DNA of 64,000 bases from an uncultured Anaerolineaceae bacterium (GTDB lineage Bacteria > Chloroflexota > Anaerolineae > Anaerolineales > Anaerolineaceae), in contig CAKMKJ010000035.1 of assembly GCA_927443345.1 (NCBI GenBank), forward strand, positions 28,286 through 92,285, read 5' to 3'. The notes under the pieces were generated by a model. It was not told the origin of the DNA. It saw nothing but the letters and a program-made list of their open reading frames with translations, and ran no database searches. This document shows positions 18,925 through 26,688 of this stretch, piece by piece. The translations under genes and the position numbers were made by a program. The stretch's first letter is position 1. Each line of letters starts with the position of its first letter.

Positions 18925-21906
18925 ATGATAAAAAACACAGACTCAAAAATAAAAATATCTGGCGATGTAAAGCCAACAATAATTAGCAGTTTACAAAGTC
19001 AGGAAACTCACAAAATTACTGGGGCATTACAGAATGCCATATTTAACAGCGCTAACTTTTCAAGTATCGCAACGGACGCAAAAGGAATCATCCAAATTTT
19101 TAACGTCGGAGCTGAAAAGATGCTCGGCTATGATGCGGAGGATGTTGTCAATAAAAAAACGCCGGCAGATATCTCAGATCCTTTCGAGCTCATTTCTCGT
19201 GCAAAATCGTTAAGTTTGGAGCGCTCAACACCCATCACCCCCGGGTTCGAGGCTTTAGTTTTCAAGGCATCACGCGGCATCGAAGACATCTACGAGTTAA
19301 CTTATATTCGCAAAGACGGCAGCCGCTTTCCGGCAATTGTATCGGTCACTGCTTTACGAGACGAAACAGAAGAAATTATCGGATACCTGTTGATCGGCAC
19401 CGATAATACAGCTCGAAAACAAGCAGAAGAAGCATTACTCAAAGCCGGCGCTCTGCAAAATGCAATCTTTTACAGCGCTAACTTTTCAAGCATAGCAACG
19501 GATGCCAAAGGAATAATTCAAATTTTCAACGTCGGGGCAGAACGCATGCTTGGATACGAGGCAGATGAAGTGGTCAACACCAAGACCCCGGCAGATATTT
19601 CCGATCCTCAAGAATTAATCACCCGCGCCAAAACCTTGAGCCTGGAACTTTCAACAAATATTAAACCCGGTTTTGAAGCTCTGGTTTTTAAGGCCTCTCG
19701 TGGCATTGAAGACATTTATGAATTGACCTATATCCGCAAAGATGGCAGCCGCTTTCCGGCTATGGTCTCAGTGACTGCGCTACGTGACGACCAGGGAGGA
19801 ATCATTGGCTTTCTTCTCATTGGCACAGATAACACTGCTCGAAAACAAGCTGAAGAAAATCTGCTAAAAGCAGGGGCTTTGCAAGATGCCATCTTTAAAA
19901 GTGCAAATTTTTCAAGCATTGCCACAGATGAAAAAGGGGTAATTCAAATTTTCAACGTGGGTGCTGAGCGCATGCTGGGTTACGCAGCCGCAGATGTAAT
20001 GAACAAGATAACACCGGCAGACATTTCAGATCCGGTTGAAGTCATTGCACGGGCAAAATCCTTGAGCGTTGAACTCTCAACACCCATCACGCCAGGTTTC
20101 GAAGCCCTGGTATTCAAAGCATCGCGTGGAATTGAAGATATCTATGAATTGACCTACATCCGCAAAGACGGCAGCAGGTTCCCGGCTATTGTTTCAGTTA
20201 CTGCTTTAAGAGACCCCCAGGGTGACATTATCGGTTATCTGTTGATCGGCACCGATAATACCGCTCGTAAACAGATTGAAGAAGAACAAAAAATTCTCAG
20301 CCAGCGCTTGCGCGACCAACAATTTTATACACGCTCACTCTTTGAAGCCAATATAGACGCACTCATGACCACCGATCCTTTTGGTATCTTGACAGATGTC
20401 AACAAACAAATGGAAGCCCTCACTGGATGCACACGGGATGAGCTAATAGGTGCACCTTTCAGGAATTATTTTACTGATCCTGACCGGGCAGAAATGGGGG
20501 TCAAGCAGGTGTTAAGTGAAAAGAAAATTACTAATTATGAATTAACAGCGCGAGCCAGAGACGGAAGAGAAACCATCGTTTCTTATAATGCTACTACCTT
20601 CTATGACCGCAACCGTAAGTTACAAGGCATGTTCGCTGCTGCGAGAGATGTCACAGAACGTCATCGATTGGATGAAGTTTTGGAAGAAAAAAATAGCGAA
20701 TTAGTAATTGCCAAAACCGCATCTGAAAAGGCCAACCTGGCGAAATCTGAGTTTCTATCCAGTATGAGTCACGAGTTGCGCAGCCCTTTAAATGCCATTT
20801 TAGGGTTCGCTCAATTGCTAGAAACTGATACTCAGCCCTTGTCTTCAGTGCAAAAACAGAATATCGCACAAATCCTCCAGGCTGGATGGCATCTTTTAAA
20901 ATTGATTGATGAAATTCTGGATCTTGCAAAAGTGGAATCCGGACAGGTTCCACTCTCACCAGAACCTGTTTCGCTAGCAGAGGTATTTCTTGAATGTCAA
21001 AGTATGGTTGAATCACAATCAAAGCAATTTGGCATCCAGTTAATTTTTCCGAAATTTGAAAAACCGGTTTTTGTCAGAGCGGATCGCATCAGAATTATCC
21101 AGGTGATTACCAATCTGCTTTCAAATGCCATCAAATACAACAAACCTTTGGGAATTGTCGAAATCAGTTGTACAAAACGAACCCCTGGTCGTGTGCGCAT
21201 CAGCATCAGTGATACCGGTAATGGATTGACCACCTCAGAAATTTCGCAATTGTTTCAGTCATTTAACCGTCTAGGCCAGGAAAGTACCGGCGTTGAGGGG
21301 ACGGGTATCGGATTGGTAGTTGCAAAACGATTGATAGAACTCATGGGTGGTGAGATTGGGGTTGACAGCGTGATCGGCAAAGGAAGTATCTTCTGGTTTG
21401 AGTTAATTTCAATCAAAGAACCGCATCTCTTTAGTGAAGCGAATGAGGATGAAGATAAGGGAAAACCACCTCGATTCCGAAAAAACAGAAAACACACATT
21501 GCTCTATATTGAAGACAACCCTGCAAACTTGACATTAGTCGAACAAATTTTCATGCGATACCCTGATTTAACCCTGATCACTGCGATCACAGGTAAAGCA
21601 GGTGTCGAAATGGCAATTAAATCGCTTCCAGATGCGATATTAATGGATATCAATTTGCCTGATATCAGTGGATTTGAAGCTTTGAAAATGCTGCACCTTA
21701 ATCCGTTAACTTCTCATATTCCAGTCATGGCACTCAGTGCCAGCGCTATGCCGAGAGATATTCAAAAGGGTCTTGAATCTGGATTTTTCAGATACATTAC
21801 CAAACCCATCAAGGTCAACGATTTTATTTCATCACTCGATTTTGCCCTGGAATACGCAGACCATAACCTTGAGAATAATAAACTAAAAGTGAAAGAAACA
21901 TCATGA
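18925..21906 (+). CDS. Hybrid histidine kinase with three tandem PAS repeats plus a fourth PAS
   Basis: The ORF opens with TTG 18913, but ATG 18925 has GAGG nine bases upstream and is preferred (993 residues). Residues 34-459 are three near-identical PAS-PAC units of exactly 142 residues, each ending TDNTARKQ. A divergent fourth PAS (about 470-585) follows, then HisKA with SMSHELRSPL (His616), HATPase_c (NLLSNAIKYN; DTGNGL; GTGIGLVVAKRL), and a C-terminal receiver with Asp908 in ILMDINLPD. There is no membrane segment. It overlaps the HD-GYP gene by ATGA and leads a three-gene c-di-GMP operon. Phosphate is probably passed from the receiver, or directly, to the next gene's receiver. Confidence 0.94.
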   Translation: MIKNTDSKIKISGDVKPTIISSLQSQETHKITGALQNAIFNSANFSSIATDAKGIIQIFNVGAEKMLGYDAEDVVNKKTPADISDPFELISRAKSLSLERSTPITPGFEALVFKASRGIEDIYELTYIRKDGSRFPAIVSVTALRDETEEIIGYLLIGTDNTARKQAEEALLKAGALQNAIFYSANFSSIATDAKGIIQIFNVGAERMLGYEADEVVNTKTPADISDPQELITRAKTLSLELSTNIKPGFEALVFKASRGIEDIYELTYIRKDGSRFPAMVSVTALRDDQGGIIGFLLIGTDNTARKQAEENLLKAGALQDAIFKSANFSSIATDEKGVIQIFNVGAERMLGYAAADVMNKITPADISDPVEVIARAKSLSVELSTPITPGFEALVFKASRGIEDIYELTYIRKDGSRFPAIVSVTALRDPQGDIIGYLLIGTDNTARKQIEEEQKILSQRLRDQQFYTRSLFEANIDALMTTDPFGILTDVNKQMEALTGCTRDELIGAPFRNYFTDPDRAEMGVKQVLSEKKITNYELTARARDGRETIVSYNATTFYDRNRKLQGMFAAARDVTERHRLDEVLEEKNSELVIAKTASEKANLAKSEFLSSMSHELRSPLNAILGFAQLLETDTQPLSSVQKQNIAQILQAGWHLLKLIDEILDLAKVESGQVPLSPEPVSLAEVFLECQSMVESQSKQFGIQLIFPKFEKPVFVRADRIRIIQVITNLLSNAIKYNKPLGIVEISCTKRTPGRVRISISDTGNGLTTSEISQLFQSFNRLGQESTGVEGTGIGLVVAKRLIELMGGEIGVDSVIGKGSIFWFELISIKEPHLFSEANEDEDKGKPPRFRKNRKHTLLYIEDNPANLTLVEQIFMRYPDLTLITAITGKAGVEMAIKSLPDAILMDINLPDISGFEALKMLHLNPLTSHIPVMALSASAMPRDIQKGLESGFFRYITKPIKVNDFISSLDFALEYADHNLENNKLKVKETS
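19024..20301 (+). repeat. Three 426-bp tandem repeats encoding identical-type PAS domains
   Basis: Period 426 bp (142 codons) with no indels: starts near 19024, 19450 and 19876. Stretches such as EALVFKASRGIEDIYELTYI are identical in protein in all three units, while codons differ, so the duplication is not brand new but the protein is being kept uniform. Confidence 0.9.
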
Positions 21907-22973
21907 TAAATTCGACAGAAATATTCTCAGGAAAAATCTTGATTGTTGATGACCAACATGCCAATATACTACTTTTACAACAAATGCTAAGTTACGCCGG
22001 ATACACATCCATATCATCGACAACGATTCCTGCTGAAGTTAACGCTCTACATGCAGCGGAGCATTATGACTTGATTCTCCTGGATCTACAAATGCCAGGC
22101 ATGGATGGTTTTGAGGTGATGGAAAAATTAAAAGATATTGAGCCAGAGGGTTATCTACCTGTTTTAGTGGTCACAGCCCAGCCCAATCACAAATTGCACG
22201 CTTTAGAAGTTGGCGCGAAAGATTTTATCAGCAAACCGTTTGAATTAAGTGAAGTATTGGCCCGGGTGCGTAATTTTTTAGAAGTTCGACTATTACACAA
22301 GAAACTTACAGAGTATAACGGCCTATTGGAACAGAAAGTTCTAGAACGGACTGCCGAGCTGCGGGAAAGTAATCTGGAGACACTTTTTACCTTGACGCGA
22401 GCAGTGGAATATAAGGATGAAGATATCGGTACACATGTGCAGCGCATAAGTGAATGCACCCGAGTACTTGGCCAATTACTTGATCAAGATGATGATTTTA
22501 ATAGAATGATCTTCCTGGCTAGCCCGCTGCATGATGTTGGAAAAATTGGCATTCCAGATCATATCCTTTTAAAACCAGGTGCTTTAACCCCTGAAGAATG
22601 GCAGATCATGAAGCAGCACACCACCGTTGGAGCAAGCATCCTCGGGAATCGAAAATCACCTTTGTTAATAATGGGTGCCGAGATCGCTCTTAACCATCAC
22701 GAACGTTGGGATGGAAGCGGGTACCCCAACGGGATAGAGAATGATGTTATTCCAATATCCGCACGCATCATGAACATCTGTGATATCTACGATGCACTGC
22801 GCAGCATCCGTCCATACAAACCAGCATTAAGCCATCTACAAGCATTGGATATCATTTCCAATGGTGATGGACGTACCCAGCCAGAACAATTTGATCCGAT
22901 AATCCTCGATACTTTCAAAATGCATCACCTCGCCTTCCAGGAAATCTTTGATGAATATGGCGTGATCGAATGA
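21903..22973 (+). CDS. Response regulator with HD-GYP c-di-GMP phosphodiesterase domain
   Basis: 356 residues: receiver with Asp61 in LILLDLQMPG, a coiled-coil linker (about 125-160), and an HD-GYP domain with the metal pair His210-Asp211 (PLHDVGKIGIPD), HHERWDGSGYP with the GYP at 273-275, and the downstream NICDIYDALRS. All catalytic motifs are present, so it should hydrolyse cyclic di-GMP. It overlaps both neighbours by ATGA and is therefore translationally coupled to the hybrid kinase and the diguanylate cyclase. Confidence 0.94.
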   Translation: MINSTEIFSGKILIVDDQHANILLLQQMLSYAGYTSISSTTIPAEVNALHAAEHYDLILLDLQMPGMDGFEVMEKLKDIEPEGYLPVLVVTAQPNHKLHALEVGAKDFISKPFELSEVLARVRNFLEVRLLHKKLTEYNGLLEQKVLERTAELRESNLETLFTLTRAVEYKDEDIGTHVQRISECTRVLGQLLDQDDDFNRMIFLASPLHDVGKIGIPDHILLKPGALTPEEWQIMKQHTTVGASILGNRKSPLLIMGAEIALNHHERWDGSGYPNGIENDVIPISARIMNICDIYDALRSIRPYKPALSHLQALDIISNGDGRTQPEQFDPIILDTFKMHHLAFQEIFDEYGVIE

Positions 22974-23995
22974 AGTCAAATCCCATGCAAACACAAACAA
23001 GAATAATCAACAAACTCGGAAAAATTATTCTAGAAACAAAAGAGAGGTGGGGCAGTAATATGAAAGCGATTAACGACCAATCACTCGTTGACTCAGAACT
23101 GCGGTATAGACGACTGTTTGAAGCTGCGCAAGATGGAATTTTAATTTTAGATGCTGAAACTGGTGCCATAAAAGATGTAAACCCTTTTCTGGAAAAACTA
23201 TTGGGCTATACAGAAGACGAGTTTATTTCTAAGAAACTTTGGGAAGTTGGTGCATTTAAAGATATTAAGGCAAGTAAAAATGCATTTCTGGCTTTACAGA
23301 AAAATGAATATATCCGTTATAAAGATTTGCCCCTGCGTGCCAAGAACGGTCAACTCATCCAGGTTGAATTTGTCAGTGATGTTTATACAGAAGGCCGCGA
23401 AAAAGTGATTCAATGTAATATCCGTGATATTACAGAACGCAAACAAGTTCAAGATGCTTTGTTAAAAAGTGAAGCGTTGTTACGCGAACAATCTGTAAGA
23501 GATTCATTAACCGGTCTGTTTAATCGTCGTTATCTTGAAGAGACATTGCGCAGAGAAATCAATCGGGCTGCTCGAAAAAAATATACGCTTGGCGTTTTGA
23601 TGCTTGATATAGACTATTTTAAGACGATTAATGACACATTTGGACATTCAGCCGGTGATGTGGTCTTGTGCGAATTTTCAAACATACTTAGCCGTAATAT
23701 TCGAGAAGAAGATATCGCTTGCCGTTATGGTGGAGATGAATTCGTTGTTGTCTTACCAGATACTTCGCTCCAGGTCACCATGGAACGGGCCGAACAATTA
23801 CTCTCGATAACCGGTCAATTGCAATTGCAATTTGAAGACCGCACCATCAGTGACTTAAGTATTTCCATTGGCATATCTTTCTTTCCAGATAATGGCCTCA
23901 CTAAAGGAGATATCTTGCGAACTGTCGATATGGCATTATTTTGCGCGAAAAATAATGGTCGCGGCTGCCTGGTAATTTCTGATCGCCTCACCTGA
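22970..23995 (+). CDS. PAS-GGDEF diguanylate cyclase
   Basis: 341 residues from the ATGA-coupled start; ATG 23060, behind a strong GAGGTGGGG, is a plausible alternative start (311 residues). PAS with PAC (about 45-165) is followed by a GGDEF domain with intact YGGDEF (254-258). An RxxD inhibition site (REED) lies exactly five residues before it, so product feedback is expected. It makes cyclic di-GMP from two GTP. The operon thus carries synthesis and degradation side by side under one sensor kinase. Confidence 0.93.
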   Translation: MKSNPMQTQTRIINKLGKIILETKERWGSNMKAINDQSLVDSELRYRRLFEAAQDGILILDAETGAIKDVNPFLEKLLGYTEDEFISKKLWEVGAFKDIKASKNAFLALQKNEYIRYKDLPLRAKNGQLIQVEFVSDVYTEGREKVIQCNIRDITERKQVQDALLKSEALLREQSVRDSLTGLFNRRYLEETLRREINRAARKKYTLGVLMLDIDYFKTINDTFGHSAGDVVLCEFSNILSRNIREEDIACRYGGDEFVVVLPDTSLQVTMERAEQLLSITGQLQLQFEDRTISDLSISIGISFFPDNGLTKGDILRTVDMALFCAKNNGRGCLVISDRLT

Positions 23996-24136
23996 CACCC
24001 TAGCCTGCCTCAATTGTCAGATCACAGGGTAAATCTGTTTAACGGAATTACTTTTATTAGAATCATTTCTGAAAAATGATCCGCTTTCATCATCCCTAAT
24101 GCCAAAAATCGATTGATAGGAAATATATAGGCAATG

Positions 24137-24169
24137 TTAGGGACATAGATAGCCCTTTTCTCTTAGTAT
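24137..24169 (+). promoter_or_regulatory. GGGAC promoter element, copy 4 (second dps)
   Basis: TTAGGGACATAGATAGCC then TAGTAT exactly 24 bp from the first G (24140 to 24164). It is about 75 bp upstream of the Dps-like gene. Confidence 0.72.
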
Positions 24170-24244
24170 TTTATTGTATCAAAAACACAACTGAGAACCT
24201 CCAAACATCCAGCTTAACTGGAAGAAATGAGGAAAGGATCCTGT

Positions 24245-24766
24245 ATGAGTCTCAAAGAAAAACAGCAAACCATATTACAAGTTGCGAATTCTCCATATAG
24301 ATTAATTGAAGACTCAAACAATCCACAAAAAATATTTGAAATTCTAAACCATGCAATTGCAGATGAAGCCGTAATAAGCATGAAAACAAAAAATGCAAAA
24401 TGGAATTTGTGTAGAGATGGTTTCTCAGATTTGTGCAACATTTACGAGATCCACCTTATCCAAATAAATGAAATTGCGGTCGAGCTCGCTGATCGCGCAC
24501 GGATGCTGCATTTTCAGCCCATAGGAAGTATTTCAGATTTCCTTGCCCATTCCAGGCTTTCTGAAACTCCCGGGATCGTTCCAGATGCTTTTCAATTACT
24601 TTCGGATCACGAAAGCATCATCCGTTTTTTTCGAGAAGATTTTCGAGATTGCAAAAACATTTATGAAGAAATTTGCACATCACAAGTACTAATAAAAAGC
24701 ATTCGTCTGCACGAAAAAATGGCCTGGATGCTTCGATCATTTAGTAAAAAAAGAGAAAATCATTGA
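24245..24766 (+). CDS. Dps-like protein lacking ferroxidase ligands
   Basis: ATG 24245 with AAAGGATC upstream is preferred to 24227 (173 residues). It aligns along its length with the Dps at 14733, sharing for example the AWMLRS ending. The five ferroxidase positions are altered: His53, His65, Asp69, Asp80 and Glu84 become Lys52, Cys64, Glu68, Val79 and Asp83. Iron oxidation at the usual site is therefore unlikely. It may act in DNA binding, as a mixed-oligomer partner of the active Dps, or at a new site. It has the same promoter element as the active paralogue. Confidence 0.88.
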   Translation: MSLKEKQQTILQVANSPYRLIEDSNNPQKIFEILNHAIADEAVISMKTKNAKWNLCRDGFSDLCNIYEIHLIQINEIAVELADRARMLHFQPIGSISDFLAHSRLSETPGIVPDAFQLLSDHESIIRFFREDFRDCKNIYEEICTSQVLIKSIRLHEKMAWMLRSFSKKRENH

Positions 24767-24848
24767 TGCTTACACAGTAATAAATTGAAAGACAAATAAA
24801 AACTAAACGGTATTGTAAATTTATTTCAATATAAAAAGGAGCAACATA

Positions 24849-25064
24849 ATGAATAAAGATATTTTTGAAGGTAAATGGAAACAAATTAGTGGAGAAGCAA
24901 AATCATGGTGGGGGAAACTTACCGATGATGATGTGAAACAAGCAGCCGGTAAATTAGACGTGTTCGCCGGAATTCTGCAAGAGAAATACGGCTATACCCA
25001 TGAGCGCGCAGTTGAAGAAATAGATAAAAGAGTTACCGAGTTTGAAAAAAATTTGAAGAAATAA
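24849..25064 (+). CDS. CsbD-family stress protein
   Basis: 71 residues. It begins MNKDIFEGKWKQISGEAKSWWGKLTDDD, the CsbD signature (x-GkWkqxxGxxkxxwGkLTdDd). AAAAGGAG precedes the ATG. These small soluble helical proteins are general stress proteins of unknown mechanism. Confidence 0.9.
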   Translation: MNKDIFEGKWKQISGEAKSWWGKLTDDDVKQAAGKLDVFAGILQEKYGYTHERAVEEIDKRVTEFEKNLKK

Positions 25065-25146
25065 AGCGTTCCTGCTTACTTAATACGAAAGATTCTATGC
25101 ATCAAAACATAAATTTTTCACAACTTATCGAAAAAAGGAGTACCAC

Positions 25147-25401
25147 ATGAATGTTCTAATTTATTTGATTGCTGCCGCTGTAATTGGATGGGTTGCCACC
25201 GAGATCATGCGCGACCGACAAAGTTTGTTGATTAATATTGTTATTGCGATCGTTGGCGCTTTCCTTGCCGGGTATTTCATCAGCCCCCTTCTCAATATTG
25301 GGACGATCAATGATGCCATTACTCTCCCGACAATGTTCGTCACCCTTTTAGGTTCGCTAATCTTAATCATCATTGTGAGAGCAATAAGGCGAAGAAGGTA
25401 A
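25147..25401 (+). CDS. GlsB/YeaQ-like stress membrane protein (paralogue)
   Basis: 84 residues with three hydrophobic helices (LIYLIAAAVIGWVATEIM; LLINIVIAIVGAFLAGYFI; FVTLLGSLILIIIVRAI) and a basic end RRRR. It is the same family as 16566 but diverged. A strong AAAAAAGGAG precedes the ATG. It is followed by a large hairpin. Confidence 0.83.
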   Translation: MNVLIYLIAAAVIGWVATEIMRDRQSLLINIVIAIVGAFLAGYFISPLLNIGTINDAITLPTMFVTLLGSLILIIIVRAIRRRR

Positions 25402-25415
25402 TTTTATAAGTTCAA

Positions 25416-25460
25416 CTTCGAATTTTCTGGAATACATTGAACATTTCAGAAAATTCGAAG
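25416..25460 (+). terminator. Long perfect hairpin without T-run
   Basis: Fourteen-pair perfect stem CTTCGAATTTTCTG/CAGAAAATTCGAAG. No poly-T follows, so it may be a processing or stability hairpin rather than a terminator. Confidence 0.5.
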
Positions 25461-25497
25461 AGTGTGAGTTTGTCCTCTTAATCGAGGAAGCAGGAAA

Positions 25498-25687
25498 AAT
25501 GGAAATCTCTCTGAATAAGCAAAATCAACCCGCCGAGCGGGTAAACCACTTAATGGTTGTCACTCAAATAATTCTAACGGTAATCATCAGGTTGAATTCA
25601 TGGTTTACCATGTCAAAGCTAGAACGGTTCAAAGCTGGAATTGATACAAGTGGTGAGGGACGTGAAGATCATTCAGTTTTTTTCTAA
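25498..25687 (+). other. Structured region overlapping a doubtful 62-codon ORF
   Basis: ORF 25499-25687 has a purine-rich upstream but no recognisable product. The same DNA has nested dyads: ACCCGC-CGA-GCGGGT (25528-25542), AACCA-cttaa-TGGTT just after, and GGTAAACCA (25540)/TGGTTTACC (25601). A folded leader RNA for the next small gene is as likely as a protein. Confidence 0.35.
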
Positions 25688-25735
25688 ATCTGAAAATACT
25701 TCAGATAATATCAAATTTGAAAAGGAGAATAAATT

Positions 25736-25891
25736 ATGTGGACGATAATTGTTATTTTGGTTGTTCTTTGGCTTCTAGGCGCTTTTGGTGGAAGAGTAAT
25801 TCCTAACTTCCCAAAAACCGGTGGATGGGTGCACACATTGATTGTGATTGCACTTATCCTCATCGTGTTAAGACTTCTCGGGATTCTGTAA
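25736..25891 (+). CDS. 51-residue two-helix membrane protein (lmo0937/DUF5670-like)
   Basis: Missing from the ORF track because it is short. ATG 25736 lies behind AAAAGGAG. The product MWTIIVILVVLWLLGAFGG starts with one helix, has a short linker with a GG turn, and a second helix HTLIVIALILIVLRLLGI. This is the pattern of the tiny lmo0937-like/DUF5670 membrane proteins often found next to CsbD and GlsB genes. Function unknown. Confidence 0.75.
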   Translation: MWTIIVILVVLWLLGAFGGRVIPNFPKTGGWVHTLIVIALILIVLRLLGIL

Positions 25892-25943
25892 TTCAATCCT
25901 CAAGTAGCAAGACTTCGCAATGTTGCTAACCGGAGAAATAAAA

Positions 25944-26087
25944 ATGGCCGACCCCAAAAAAGAAAAATTGAGTCCTTTCGACAAATTAAAGTTGAAGAAA
26001 AAATCCAAAAGTGAGAGCAAACATATTCGCCGCCTCAAAGAAACCGCACGCAAAGATGCGATTCCTGAACCAATAAAAAAGAAATAG
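25944..26087 (+). CDS. 47-residue lysine-rich basic protein
   Basis: ATG 25944 follows CGGAGA. The product (MADPKKEKLSPFDKLKLKKK...) has about 17 lysines, no hydrophobic helix and ends KKK. It could bind nucleic acid or membranes, but I do not recognise it. The start signal and its place between two translated stress genes support it; the length limits confidence. Confidence 0.55.
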   Translation: MADPKKEKLSPFDKLKLKKKSKSESKHIRRLKETARKDAIPEPIKKK

Positions 26088-26109
26088 CACGTCAGGCAAG
26101 AGGAAAAAA

Positions 26110-26517
26110 ATGAAAAACGAAGTTGGTCTGTGGGTTGATCATCGCAAGGCGGTCATTGTTACTCTTGAAAACCAGAGAGAGACCGTTCAAATCATATTGT
26201 CGACCATTGAAAAAAGAACCCGTTTCTCAATTGGCTCACATTCAGACACACCAAAAAACTTAACTGGTGCAATTGCTGAAGAGACTCGAGATCGCCAATA
26301 TATTGTACATTTGGGAAAATATTTTTCAGAAATAGCCTTTAAAATCCGGGCAGCCGACTCAATTTTTCTCTTTGGTCCTGGTGAAGCCAAGATCCAGTTT
26401 GCAGCCTACCTTAAAAAAGAAAAGCTTGACGGAAAAATTGCAACCATTGATTCTGTTGATAAGATGACCGACCGCCAGATTTTCACAAAGATGCATGATT
26501 ACTTTGTTCATGCTTAA
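26110..26517 (+). CDS. Small stress-cluster protein, possible eRF1 domain 3-like fold
   Basis: 135 residues, soluble. It opens GLWVDHRKAVIVTL and ends with an alternating strand/helix part including IFLFGPGEAKIQFAAYLKK. The FGPGEAK segment recalls the eRF1/Pelota C-terminal-type domain found in small host-attachment and ribosome-related stress proteins, but this is a weak resemblance. AGAGGAAAAAA precedes the ATG. It closes the small stress-protein run and is followed by a perfect 16-bp hairpin. Confidence 0.6.
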   Translation: MKNEVGLWVDHRKAVIVTLENQRETVQIILSTIEKRTRFSIGSHSDTPKNLTGAIAEETRDRQYIVHLGKYFSEIAFKIRAADSIFLFGPGEAKIQFAAYLKKEKLDGKIATIDSVDKMTDRQIFTKMHDYFVHA

Positions 26518-26562
26518 GAATTAGGCACTTTTTGGGATGCACCATTGTTTTCTTTCAAAATT

Positions 26563-26603
26563 ATGATGAAGATATAAAAAGTGACCGTTTATATCTTCAT
26601 CAT
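26563..26603. terminator. Perfect 16-bp hairpin
   Basis: ATGATGAAGATATAAA/TTTATATCTTCATCAT with a nine-base loop. It overlaps the ORF-track start at 26581, which argues against that start. The U-run is poor. Confidence 0.6.
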
Positions 26604-26688
26604 CTTGTTACGAGGTGCTGATTATGTCAAATCTAAACCTTTATCATTACAATTCAAGCTTCACAATATCAAAATATGGCACAAAAGT

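Noticed and set aside
26581-26688. GTG start at 26581 for the first exporter
   Set aside because: It lies in the loop/arm of a perfect 16-bp hairpin and adds non-family residues; ATG 26689 fits better.
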